Shown here piece after piece: positions 25,436 through 36,328 of a stretch of 64,000 nucleotides of DNA. The DNA is from Carallia brachiata. Lineage: Eukaryota; Streptophyta; Magnoliopsida; Malpighiales; Rhizophoraceae. The position numbers were made by a program, and so were the translations under genes. The stretch spans positions 970,939-1,034,938 of the forward strand of contig JADCRB010000040.1 of NCBI GenBank assembly GCA_021464245.1, written 5' to 3'. The notes beneath the pieces were generated by a model. That model had not been told where the DNA came from. It saw nothing but the letters and a program-made list of their open reading frames with translations, and did not search any database. The first letter of the stretch is position 1, and each line of letters starts with the position of its first letter.

Positions 25436-25883
25436 TAACATTACTGTTGTTAGCTTTGCTCTCCAACTGCTGCTAGCTTTGCTCTCCAACTGCTGCAAAC
25501 AAGTTTCAATTATTTTGGTTTTCCTCCAAGACCCATGAATTTGTTAAGTTGGTTAACATCATTATTGAAGAATGACATCAGCCTATGCTAGCCTACTTCA
25601 CCTTTGTTTTTTGTGGTTAAGCCTAAATCAGATGGGATTAGAGCAGTGCTTTTGTATTTCAAATTTGTATTTGAATGTAAATGTTGTTTTTGTTCTAGCT
25701 ATTAGGAAACTAATCATATTTCAACTTGAAATCTTAAGCATTGTATAAAATGATTATAATGATCAACAGAAGCATATACATATTTGAGATAAGCTCTTAG
25801 AATTTTCTCTCTTTCTACTCTCTAAAATTCTCTTCTCTTTTTATCTTGTTTACAAAATCTCAAAACTATAGAATTTGATAACA
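25430..25883 (+). repeat. 3' LTR of the composite copia element
   Basis: It starts TGTTGATAACATTAC, follows the polypurine tract AAGGAAGAG, and ends TTTGATAACA. It carries a 23-bp tandem doubling (25451-25473 and 25474-25496, TAGCTTTGCTCTCC...) not seen in the 5' LTR, so that change came after insertion or marks a different template. Confidence 0.88.
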
Positions 25884-26789
25884 TACACAAATATTTATCA
25901 TGATATGGTGATATAAGCTTGCAAATCATAGTCACTTTGATTGATGGTGAGGTTGAAGCAGTTGTATTTATATTCCTCATCCAATGTTTGAATTAAAACA
26001 CAAGCAATTATACAAAGTATTTGCATTTATATTAAATAGAAAAAATGATCACTTATCTTCATTTTGAATGAGCTTGTGTTACTCTTTCTATGCTAATCGT
26101 TGCATAACAGCTATTGTTGAAGAAAAATTATATAAATGGTCTACACATATTAGTATATACATTGAAAGAAGAACTATATGCATTTTTATAAATAAAAAAA
26201 AATAGTGATAAAGTTCAAGAAAGCTACTTCACAAAAGTTCACAAATACATTATATCTCTAAAAAAGTAGATAGTTGTTAATAAAAGTTTTGGCAACAAAA
26301 AAGTTTCAATATAATACATTTTTTGTTTTTTCTTAATTTCTAAGGAAAATTTTTTTTTTAGCGCAACTCATCTGTAGTCTATATTCTGTTATTTTAGGAT
26401 AATACTCGTCTAGATGTAGGTTTTAGTTTTATAAAAAAAAAATAATAATAAAGAATGAATAATTTCAATATCAACTATTATCCCTAAATTTTAGGAATTA
26501 GTGTATTCGTTAAAAGTCTTGATGAATGATTTCGTATGATTCATTACTCTTTTATGAAATCATGATAAAACTAGAACTATATGTGTAGAAAAATTGCACA
26601 TAACAATCATATATTCCATCTAAGTGCACGCAATAATTGGTTCAATAGTACCTAAAAATGATGCCTAGATTAAATAAATATAACGATATTTGATGCACTG
26701 TATTTTGTTTAATATATGCAATTATTTGTTCTATGGGCTTGGTTAGGCTACCCAAATTTTTAGCCTGATTTTTCAATTCGATAATAACA

Positions 26790-26893
26790 ACACTACAATT
26801 TTTAATAACAACACGCATATTTTAACTAACAAAAAATAAAATGATAAAATTTTATTACTAAAAATTTGATTATTGTTACTTAAAATTGTGCTC
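26790..26893. mobile_element. Short palindromic MITE-like inverted repeat
   Basis: The left arm CTACAATTTTTAATAACAAC is close to the reverse complement of the right arm (GTTACTTAAAATTGTG, ending near 26891). The loop is AT-rich. Total length is about 100 bp. Arms are imperfect and no target duplication is certain. Confidence 0.4.
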
Positions 26894-27051
26894 CTTTTAC
26901 TTTCAAGACACTTTTCAAACTTAAAATCAATAGGACACTTAAACTTTATCCTTGTTCTATATGTATGTCATCATTACTACAAGTCAAGAATAGGATCAAG
27001 AACATCAATCATACCGAACTTTATACAGAAATTTTGAATGGTAGGCCATTT

Positions 27052-27345
27052 TGTATGATTTTTTTTTTAGCACAAAAAAATCACCTCGCGTGATTATTGG
27101 ATTTTTGGGTCAAGGCCGGGAATCACCCGTTAACGTCATCATTCAACCTCTCCTATAGAAGAACCTATCCCCGAAGCACTATTGAGCCTAAAACGGATAT
27201 CCTCCAAACTCAATTACGATCTTAACAAGTTTGAAACCTCATAACATTAATCCCAAATTAATTGAGAGAATGTCAGCGCGGTGATTCGAACTCAGATTAA
27301 TGCTGAAAACGATATGCTAGATCACCACTAGACTGCCACATCTGG
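27052..27345 (-). mobile_element. tRNA-derived SINE-like element, antisense
   Basis: On the minus strand a box A-like TGGCAGTCTAGTGG (27327-27340) is followed about 35 bp on by a good box B, GAGTTCGAATC (27284-27294), the spacing of an internal RNA polymerase III promoter. A unique body of about 200 bp ends in a run of A (the T run near 27060 on the plus strand). No clear target duplication was found. Confidence 0.5.
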
Positions 27346-28559
27346 TGGTCAATACAAGCAAGTTGACTAATTGTGATGTTTACACTTAATATCCTTATAT
27401 CGGCTAGCTTGTGATAACATCTTACAACAAGAACGAACATAAAATTAGAAAAAACAAAAGATAAAATCTTTAATTAATGTCTAACCTTTAGACTAATATT
27501 TAATGATAGACACAATATTTTTTTTTGTAAAATTGAGTCCCAACATTTTCCGCTGTAAAATAATTTAATACTTTTATCTTATTTAATTATTAAATTTACT
27601 AAGATATACATTGTCTACTTATTATAACATTAGACAAACTTTTAATAGAATGCAAGATCATTAAAAATATAATGATATTTTTTTATTTTCATTTTTTCAT
27701 TACCTTTTCTATTAAATTCCAAAAATTAGGGAAAAATGTTACGGTATCATATTTTTAATGATATGACATCCGATTAAGAGGTGATCTAATAGTGTGACGA
27801 GCAGATGATGTACACCTCACTCAAATAACAAAAAAGTAGGTGACCAATTACGTAAAAAGAAATTGTTGTATCTATAATTAAATATTAGTTTAAACGTTAA
27901 ACACTAATTTAAAATTTTAGCCAAAGAAAAAAAAAACCAACAAAATTTCCATGCAAAATTAAGCGGTTGCTTAACGTAAGAAATCCAATAACTTCTAGTT
28001 CATTCTCTTTTTGTAGTTTGTTTTTGTTCTCTGAAAAAAAAAGTAAATAAATAAAAATCCGATGGTTAGGTGCACCTGCACATTAGTGATCTTGATCATA
28101 TATTGAGTGAGTTAAATATGAACAAGTGCTTGCGTATCATTTGCGGCAATATCCACAGCAAAAGCTGATGTTTATTAGCATCAAGCTATCCAACTGTAAA
28201 ATCCCACCATGCATACTTCCATAAAGCAATAGATATTCTGTCTTCTTGTTCTGTTTTGCATCGTTATTGAAAAAACCTTGATTATTTTTTATATGCCAAT
28301 CTCGTTGTGACCAAGGTAAATATGCTGACTTCGACATCATTGCCATTCCATCGGCAAATGCATCTGAACAGCTTACAAACAAAGATAGAAGACAATCATT
28401 TTATCTGTTTTTCCCTATTTAATTCATTTGTGCAATCGATCATATATAATAACGGGCGGAATGCAGCTTGAAGTTCATATCACGGTTCAATGGCTTCTTA
28501 GCCATTGCGCCATTTCCAATCGCCATCAAAAGTTCATGTTATTCAAAGAAAATTAGATT

Positions 28560-30245
28560 ATGGCAGGGACCACCTTAAGATGGTTGAGTGTTGTAGGCAT
28601 AATATGGCTTCAGTCTGTGAGTGGAACAAACACAGATTTTCCTGCTTACTCATCCCAATTCAAGCAGCTCCTGTCCTTGTCTCAAATGCAGATCAACATC
28701 CTCGCCTTTGCCTCGGATGCAGGAAAACTCTTTGGTTTTGTTCCAGGAATTGCTGCTTTATACCTTCCTTCGTGGCTGATTCTCCTGATTGGCTCAACTC
28801 TCAATTTTATTGCCTTTGGAGTGCAATTCCTTTTTTTGACAGGCCATGTAATTTCCTCTCTGTCATATAACCAAATCTTCTTTCTCACATCATAGCAGGA
28901 AATAGCATTACATGGATTAACACAGTCTGTAACATTGCTACTGTCTCCAACTTTCCGTCCGATTGCCAAGTTGTAGTGGGATTGACTACTAGCTATCAAG
29001 TATTAACCGCTAAAATATACACCGCATTAGTTGATGCCATACTTGTTTATGTCCCAGCAAAAAGAGCAGAAGTTTATCTTTTTCTAATGCCGTATCACCT
29101 TTACTCGTTTCTTTGATGGCCGCACCGGTGGTTAGGGACATTGGAGTTGGAAATGAGAAAAGAAGCATGAAAGTTGGTTTCTTGTTATTGTTTGTCATCA
29201 CAATAGCCACTGGAGTCTTTGCTATTGTAAGTAGTTTAGGATCCAAGTCAAGTAAACTATCAATCCTGAGAACTGCAATCACCATTATGGGTCTCCTATT
29301 AGCCCCGCTGGGGGTTGCGTTGGCAGAAAAGGTCATTCTGTTTATCCAGGGAAAATGTTGTTTCGAAAGAGAGGCAGAGGTGCACGATATCACTACTCTG
29401 GAGGAAAATGCTGCTGAGAGCAAAGTTGGGTGAAATTGGGGAGGACAATGGAAAAGAAGTTGGTGATGGGGTGCTGCATGTGAAGGAGGAAATTGGAATG
29501 ACTTTGCTCTTACAGAGAGTGGACTTTTGGCTGTATTTCTTTGTGTACCTTTTTGGTGGGACTCTTGGGTTAGTTTATCTGAGCAACTGGGACAAATTGC
29601 AGAGTCGCGTGGGTGTTCATCTGGCACAACCCTCCTGTCTCTGGCCTCCTCATTTGCATTCTCTGGCCGTTTGATGACAGCTCTAATGGACTACTTTTTG
29701 TCAAGGTAAGTGATTCATTATTTTTCAATATACCAAAAAGAAATGTGATTCGATCATTGAGATTATGATGCTTTCTTTCATATTTTTTTAGGAGTACACG
29801 TTCAATGTCAAAACCAGCTTCAATAGGGGCAATTATGGCTCCAATGGCGATAGCTTTCTTCTTGCTCCTCAACAAATCCAACATTTTCCTCTACGTTAGC
29901 ACTGGCATTATAGGAGTTTGTACGGGGGCAATCACTTCCATTGCAGTGTGCACAACTTTGGAGCTGTTTGGCACTAAGAATTTCGGAGTGAACCATAACC
30001 TCGTGGTTGCTAATATTCCAATTGGGTCGCTTGTTTTCGGTTGTTTAGCGGCCCTTGTTTACAGCAATGGAGAAAATGGAAGTGGGAAATGCATGGGGAT
30101 GCAATGCTATAGTCATACTTTCCTTATTTGGGGTACCCTTTGTCTTTTAGGGACTTCCTTAGCCTCAGCTCTATATGTCCGCACAAGAAAGTTTTATTCA
30201 CAAGAATCAAAGGTGGAAAAGGAAAACATTGGCCAGATTTTGTGA
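28560..30245 (+). pseudogene. NFD4-like major facilitator (nodulin-like) transporter, copy 2, frameshifted
   Basis: The ATG at 28560 opens MAGTTLRWLSVVGIIWLQSV. Exon 1 runs to 29705, the intron is 29706-29791 (AAG/GTAAGT to TTTTTTAG), and exon 2 runs to the stop at 30243-30245. Blocks shared with copy 1 include LAFASDAGKLFGFVPG, TTSYQVLTAKIY, QIAESRGC, GVCTGAITSIAV and FGVNHNLVVANIPIGS. The frame changes at about 28889 (a G missing), 29088 (an A missing in an A run), 29430 and 29580. With those changes the locus cannot encode a full membrane protein. The remaining protein is well conserved and exon 2 is fully open, so decay is recent or the indels are assembly errors. Function by family: membrane transporter of unknown substrate. 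Confidence 0.85.
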
Positions 30246-31669
30246 GAAAGTTACTCCAGGACAGTCTCTAGAATGTGGAACTCCAACTTTATTACAAGTT
30301 CAAACTGGAACTCTCAACTACTAGAATTATCTCTTGATAAAATTAACAAAAAAGGGAATCATACATTACCAAGATAATACCTCATCCTGAGAATTAAACC
30401 AAAAAAAAAGACAAGGGGGGGCCTTGCAAAGGAGAACTAGAATCATTAGAATTTGAATTGTATTAGACACTAGTTATGCAAGGGGATGCTCCGGTGGATT
30501 AGTATGAAGATCTCGAGTTCCAGTCCTGCGAAAGAAGTATGAAGTTTATTGGAATAAAAATAGTTGCTCATATTATAGAACTTACGGATTAATGGACTTT
30601 CTAATAGAATAAAAGAAATGAATAATTTGATCGAATGATTTTGTAATATACATTATAACCATAATTTCTGAAATTCTGAAATGCCCATTCCAAAAAATTC
30701 TTACAACTTTTACCAGATCAGTAACAAGCAAAATTATCACAATTTGATTAATTGAAGATTTATTGTTCACATTGACAACCCAGCTTGCTCTAATTTTTCT
30801 ATAGCGTGTTACAATAAACATAGTGACTGCATGACAAGAAATTTATCTACAGACTACATCTCATAATCTCGTTGAACACTTTCTCTGTCCTTTTAGTTTT
30901 GTGTGACATATCATGAACTGTTTTTCCATTAACATAATTGGAGTCAGGCTAATTGTTTAGCTGATCTGATTGCTTATCTGGAAATGAAAACTACTGTCTG
31001 AAGAAAAATATGAGAGAGAAAAAAAAAACGGTGAGCTCCTGGGGATTGTAGGATAAAGCCAGCCTGTATTGCAAGGCATGATGATAAAATTTTGAGAAAA
31101 TGTTGCTGTATTAAATTTTGGTATTCTGGTTGGTGTTCTGATTAAATTTAAAATTGATTGTTTTAAAATAAGATTGATATTTTTAAAATAAAAATTAAAA
31201 ATTGTTATTTTTTATTAAAAATTATTAATTTTATTTTAAAATTATTAATTTTAGTTTCAAGATACTAAAATTTAATACATGTATTAATACTCTAAAATTT
31301 TATGTCAGGTAGTATTTAGAGTTCCACCAAACCACTTAGTTTTGGATTAACACCAAATTTATGCTGATGCATCATAGTGTATGTTTTCTTAGACCCAGTG
31401 GGTTTTTACCATTCTTTTTTGGGCACCATTTGTATTATATGGTCAGAAGAATTTATCGAAAAAATTTTCAGAATGTAATTGATTAAATTTATTATGCAAC
31501 CGCTTTAATAATAAGTGCAACTAAATAAAGAAAAAAATTACTTATATTTTTATTACACAATAAATATAACTGATTGTATCATAAATGTAGCGAGTTATAG
31601 TTCTGAACAATTTTCTAAAAATTTTCCCTCTGGACCATTAAACTTTTCCCTTTTTTTTTGACGTTTCAA
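30246..31669. other. Intergenic DNA, no gene seen
   Basis: AT-rich sequence after copy 2. Around 30483-30530 a TCTCGAGTTCCAGTCCTGCG stretch resembles an RNA polymerase III box B, without a convincing box A at the right distance. Nothing else is recognisable. Confidence 0.45.
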
Positions 31670-31677
31670 TTATGGAT

Positions 31678-32351
31678 CAGTGTTGTTAAACCGGACCGGA
31701 CCGGCCGGTTCAACCGGTCGGACCGGTGACCGGTCAGAGATCCGGTCCGGGTTTAGCTTTAAAATGTCATCAGACCGGACCGGTAAAAACCTGATCAACG
31801 GACCGGTTCAACCAATTAGACCGGTGAACCGGTCCCGAGTTGACCGGGTTGACCGGTTCAATAATTTAAAAAAATTTCACTGTACTTTGTTAAACCTGGA
31901 TTTTGAACTTCTGACCTCTGATATAAAAGATAAGTCTCATACCATTAGACCAACTTACAACTTGTTGTAAATTTTCTTTTTTTTTACTTAATATTTTCTC
32001 ATACTTCTCACATAATACATATAATATCCTATATAATTAATACATTAACACTTACTATTTTCTCTTTTTAAGACAATTATTAATTTTTTTAATTTGTTAA
32101 TTTTATTTTCTAATAAATTGTTAATCATTTAAATTTATAAATGTAAGTATTTTAATGCATACATATATATTATAATATTACATTGTACATATAAATTTTT
32201 AAGTGTAATGTATATAAATATGTATTTTTTATATATTTAATATTAAATACCGGTTTTACCGGTTCAATTTCTGGTTAAACCGGTTGAACCAGTTAGATTT
32301 TAAACCACTAAACTTTCCGGTTCAATGACCGGTCTGATTTTTACAACATTG
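31678..32351. mobile_element. Non-autonomous hAT element with ACCGGT subterminal repeats
   Basis: The element starts CAGTGTTGTTAAACC and ends ACAACATTG; the ends are inverted repeats with one mismatch over nine bases. It is flanked by a perfect 8-bp direct repeat, TTATGGAT (31670-31677 and 32352-32359), the hAT signature. Dense ACCGGT/CCGGTTCAACCGG motifs fill the first 180 and last 100 bases. The 674-bp interior has no transposase; the 96-codon frame at 31680-31970 is just the repeat-rich end. Confidence 0.9.
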
Positions 32352-32520
32352 TTATGGATTGCTGCACATATGCCCCTTGCTTAGCCGAGCATAGTAATGG
32401 AAAAATGAAGGTAGAAAGAATCCGAAGCTCATTAGCTTATTTCAAGTATTGGCTTAGTTTAACAAGTATTCGACCCGACCCACTCTAGCTATTCGACCCA
32501 AGAACACCCCAACTCTCTCG

Positions 32521-32553
<33 letters not shown>
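32521..32553. repeat. (CT)n(CA)n microsatellite upstream of the plant mobile domain gene
   Basis: A CT tract passes directly into a CA tract. It lies about 300 bp before the start codon, so it may fall in the promoter or leader. Confidence 0.9.
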
Positions 32554-32851
32554 GCAGGCACGCATGGTTGGTGCCTTGAGGTTCTGTACTTCTCAGTCTT
32601 TATTAACCCATTTTAATTTTTTCATTCTTCTGTGAACAAGCGAAAACTGCTCTCAACGTTAAAAAAAAAAAAAAAAAACCACAAAGAGGACGTTCATACA
32701 ATACCTCCTCTCCCATATTCTTGAGATTTAAGAAAGATAAAGCTTTTGGTGCAAATAAAACCAATCAGCAAGCAATACCCTCCATTGCTATTGTCTGCTG
32801 TAATGTAAAGTCAGTACCTTTTTTGAAAGAAACACAAAATCCCCAACAACA

Positions 32852-35201
32852 ATGGAGGAAGAGGAACCAACACACAGCAGCATAGTTGAAGAGAGAGTAG
32901 AGCTGATTGTCTCACAATCTAATCCAACGCCAACTCTGAGAAAAGCCCATTTTCTTAAACCCATTCTGACCTCCATTAAAGGACTACCTCCTGAAAGTCT
33001 TTCACTTTCTTCCCCTTCTTTGCCACCCACCTCGTCTAGGACCCAAAAATGCCCACTTCATGTTAATTTCAGTGGATGGAGATACCCAACACCAAAATGG
33101 AAAGCGTGGATTCGTCACATGGAGCCTATGCATCAATCTGTGTGGAAACAAGCTGGTATTTATGAAGCAATCATGAGTTCTGCGTGCCGGATTCGAAGGT
33201 ATGATGATTTGGTAATTGGGTTTGCGGAGAAATGGTGTCCTGAAACCAACACATTCGCCTTTCCTTGGGCTGAAGCAACCGTCACTTTGGAGGATGTGAT
33301 GATTTTGGGAGGGTACTCTGTTTTGGGGTCCCCTGTTTTTTCCTGCTTCGCTGAAAGCAGAGAACTGAAGGAAATTGAAGACAAATTAAAGAAAGCTAGA
33401 ATTGAAATTAAGGCAGGGCAAAATTTATGGATGAAGAGGTTTATGTGTAGTGGGGACGAAATTGAACATGAAGCGTTCCTTTCATTTTGGTTGGCAAGGT
33501 TTGTCTTCGTTGATTCTGCGAATTTGCTTAAGGCTTGCATTTTTCCTATTGCGATTCACTTAGCTAGAGGGACCCGAATGGCACTTGCTCCAGCAGTTCT
33601 AGCTAGCATTTATAGGGACTTAAGTTTGCTTAAAGCTACTATTACTGACCTAGAGGAACTTGAAAAAGAAGATGATGGTGAAAGTACTTTAGCAGTTAGT
33701 CTTTGGTCACCTCTTCAATTGGTTCAGCTTTGGGTATGGGAGCGATTTCCAGCATTCCGGCCACAGCCCAATGTTATCAGAAATGGTGACCCCAGATCAG
33801 CTCTGTGGGACAAAGTTACGGGGTTGGAAGTTGAAGACGTGCCGTTAGCTTTGGACTCAGCAGGAGAGAAATTCTGTTGGCGTCCTTATGCCGTTGCAGC
33901 GAACGGCTGGCAGTTCCCCGAGTTTTATCGAGAGAAAGAAGAATTGGAAAACCTGGGATCCAATGAAAACGTACTCTCGTTTGCCTTCGTCTTGAGGGTA
34001 GCCCAGCTTGTTGGTATAAATTGCATAGAACAATACCTTCCACATCGAGTTGCAATGCAATTTGGATTTGATCAAGATGTTCCTGATCATGTGGCCCGAG
34101 CAACTGAGACCTGCGATCTCGCTTGGATCAGTTTCATTAGTCCAATTGGTTGATAGAAAACTTTATGTCCCATCCCGGATGTCTGATTGTGGTGTTACTA
34201 TCCAATACTTGGAGTGGTGGAGGGATTTGCGGTCATATGATGCACTTAAAAATGTGCTAAATAGTGTTGTGAGAAAGAAAAGAAGCTTCAGAAAAAGGCC
34301 AAAACAAGCGCCACTAGCTTTGGTTGACAAGAAGGGAGATCAAAAGGTATGCGCTCTTCTTAGAAATGGGGATGCCGGAAATTCTAATGATGATGTTAAA
34401 TTAACAGCTAATAATATTTTGAATGCTTGGGACAAGCAGAAGTGTCGTGCTAGCCGGCCATCAAGTGATCACAGTGCAGATGTTCCTCCAGGCTTTTTGA
34501 GTCCTTCAGACAAGCAAAACTGTCGTGCTAGCCGGCCATCAAGTGATCACAGTGTAGATGTTCCTCCAGGCTTTTTGAGTCCTTCAGACAAGCAAAAGTG
34601 TCGTGCTAGCCGGCCATCAAGTGATCACAGTGCAGATGTCCCTTCAGGCTTTCTGAGTGCTTGGGACAAGCAGAAGTGTCGCGCCAGCAGGCCATCAAGC
34701 GATCACAGTGAAGATGTTCCTCCAGGTATTCCACTGATCGACAATATGAGAAATGAAAACGATGCTACAGAGGATGTGAAACCAAAATTTATTGAACTTT
34801 TGATCACTTTTGACAAGATACAGAGTCACCGGAATGAACCATTTAATGATTCTAAACATCTTGCAGATCAAGCTGCTCCCAATACAAAAGCAAATGATGG
34901 AGCTTTGCTACAGCTAGGCTCACAGGAGAAAACATTGGAAAGCAATATGAATGTTAAGGCTGAAATAGATTGGCCAGCAGAGTGTTCGGGAGATAGATGT
35001 GGCAGCAAAGATGGAGTTTTGGCACCTGAGACCAGCAAATGCAGAAACCATTCGCTTGAGACACAAAGATTGGCACTTGAAATTGAAGCTCGGATTGCCA
35101 GACTTGAGAAAGCTGTTGCTCAGCAAAAAGCAGAAAGATTTGGCTACAAGTTTAGAAGAAATTTCACAAAAGAAGGCCGCCCTGCTGTTTCTGGCCTGTA
35201 G
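32852..35201 (+). pseudogene. Plant mobile domain (aminotransferase-like PMD, MAIN-like) protein gene with one frameshift
   Basis: The ATG at 32852 opens a 433-codon frame ending at 34151-34153; the C-terminal half continues in the +1 frame to 35201. The plant mobile domain spans about residues 80-450, with PKWKAWIRHMEPMHQSVWKQ, AEKWCPETNTFAFPWAEATV, TLEDVMILGGYSVLGSPVF and LQLVQLWVWERFP. After SPI the conserved reading DRKLYVPSR is only reached by skipping one base near 34147-34149 (GG where one G would fit). The tail has four 26-residue repeats and a C-terminal likely coiled coil (ALEIEARIARLEKAVAQQKAE). Relatives act in the nucleus, and some are needed for silencing and meristem upkeep; the domain is shared with transposons. 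One extra base in about 2.35 kb of otherwise open single-exon gene makes assembly error as likely as real inactivation. Confidence 0.85.
34431..34730 (+). repeat. Four in-frame 78-bp tandem repeats in the plant mobile domain gene
   Basis: Units begin at 34431, 34509, 34587 and 34665, exactly 78 bp apart, each coding DKQ(K/N)CRASRPSSDHS followed by (A/V/E)DVP and PGFLS-like residues. Units are nearly identical, so the array is young and likely variable in copy number. The period keeps the frame. Confidence 0.95.
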
Positions 35202-35630
35202 CAGTGGCATGCATTTGTTTCTCTAGTTTGTTTGGTTCACATCATAGCTTTAGGAATCTTAACACATCAGATATACTCACTATCAAAAACTATCTCTTCA
35301 CTTCATGTTTTCTTGGCCTGTTTAAATTATTTCTCTGCTTGCTATTCTCTGAAATTATGTTTCTTGACTGAACTATTGTGAACTTTATCTTTGCCAGCAA
35401 CATTAAAGAAAAATTTCTTAGTTGATACATATATATGATTTCTATTTACCTTTGATAAAAATGCTATTAGGTGCATAATTTTATTCTCTCTTTTAAGAAT
35501 GTATCACTGTCTTCTTATGATTTATGTGTACCCAACAAAAAAAGAAAAACCTATCTTCTTATGATTTACTCTTGTAATTTCTAAGCCAGATGAAATAATT
35601 AGTATTAAGATTATATTAGGAAATATATGG
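35202..35630. other. 3' flank of the plant mobile domain gene
   Basis: Probable 3' UTR and intergenic DNA. No other feature is seen before the SINE. Confidence 0.4.
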
Positions 35631-35806
35631 GCTCACCCGGTGCACAAAGTGTTTTCCGATTTAATGCTGGAATAGGGGAGAGGGTGGACATATATGTACG
35701 CAGTATTCACTTTATATTTTTACAAAGAGACTGTTTCCACACCTCAAACTCGTAACGTCGAGATCACCAAAAGAGCAATTCAACCGTTGCGCCAAGTCTC
35801 ACCCTC
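35631..35806 (-). mobile_element. Au-type SINE, antisense
   Basis: The 176-bp segment is the reverse complement of an Au SINE as I know the family: a 5' part with the internal promoter (box B region CTCAAACTCGTAACGTCGAG and CCGTTGCGCCAAG on the plus strand), a middle GTACGCAG, and a 3' end GCTCACCCGGTGCAC. An 18-bp direct repeat ATATTAGGAAATATATGG (35613-35630) and the same with one mismatch (35807-35824) flank it exactly. The Au family is about 180 bp and found across flowering plants. Confidence 0.88.
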
Positions 35807-35872
35807 ATATTAGGAAACATATGGTGTCATAAAAAATTCCTCTTCCATCACAGAGGGAAGAAAAGAAAGACG

Positions 35873-35892
35873 GAGAGAGAGAGAGAGAGAGA
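35873..35892. repeat. (GA)n microsatellite
   Basis: Ten GA units, about 440 bp upstream of the kinase start codon, possibly in its promoter. Confidence 0.9.
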
Positions 35893-36328
35893 TTCTGAGA
35901 ATCCCATGTTGGTTGTAGATTTGTTAAAATGAGAGAGGTATAATTAAACAGAATGAGTTAAAGTTAGATGCCTGTATGGTGGCTATACTTGGCAAATTTG
36001 ACCAAGTCCTTTTCCCCTTCCTAGCTCCATGGGTGCTGAGAAAAACGAAGCAAAATAGGCCAGATAACGAGGAAAAACAGAAAAAACTATGGAATTAAAA
36101 AAAGGGCTTTCTCTCCGTGATCTTCTGGGAAAATCACAATATTTTGGTTTCAACCACAGGGCTGAGGTTTTATGTAGCTTCTACGACCATTATCTTGATT
36201 GTGAAACCTTGTTTTGATTAGTTCCCCCTTGTTATTCTTGAGTTTGATCACCAGTGGTCCTATCAGAATGACTCACTGATATTTGGGTTCATGATTTTGA
36301 TGGTTGTTGGCAAAGAGGGAAACACAGA

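Larger units (their letters stand above)
13729..25883 (+). mobile_element. Ty1/copia retrotransposon broken by nested insertions
   Basis: Two related LTRs bound the element: 13729-15186 (split by a 1 kb insertion) and 25430-25883 (454 bp). Both start TGTTGATRACATT. Without the insertion the left LTR is about 440 bp, matching the right one. Directly inside the left LTR, TGAATCAGAGC resembles the initiator-Met tRNA primer site TGGTATCAGAGC, and AAGGAAGAG directly before the right LTR is a polypurine tract. Gag runs from about 15340 to 15910 and resumes at about 23514 with AFPTKLSKK, after about 7.6 kb of MULE and hAT DNA. No 5-bp target duplication matches at the outer ends (GAGGT left, TACAC right), so the ends have mutated or rearranged. 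Confidence 0.85.
25884..28559. other. Intergenic DNA with small repeat elements
   Basis: No gene is recognised. The interval is AT-rich and contains a short inverted repeat at 26790-26893 and an antisense SINE-like element at 27052-27345, listed separately. The last hundred or so bases should be the former promoter of NFD4-like copy 2. Confidence 0.5.

Noticed and set aside
13724..25888. 5-bp target duplication for the composite copia element
   Set aside because: The flanks GAGGT and TACAC do not match.
29010..29627. 205-codon minus-strand open frame
   Set aside because: It lies opposite the NFD4-like copy 2 coding blocks and has no family features of its own; an antisense shadow.
31680..31970. 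96-codon plus-strand frame rich in Arg, Thr and Gly
   Set aside because: It translates the ACCGGT repeats of the hAT element; composition, not a protein.
33160..33540. 126-codon minus-strand open frame
   Set aside because: Antisense to the well-supported plant mobile domain region.
34431..34730. Regular repeats as a CRISPR-like array
   Set aside because: The 78-bp units are contiguous, coding and without spacers, in a plant gene.
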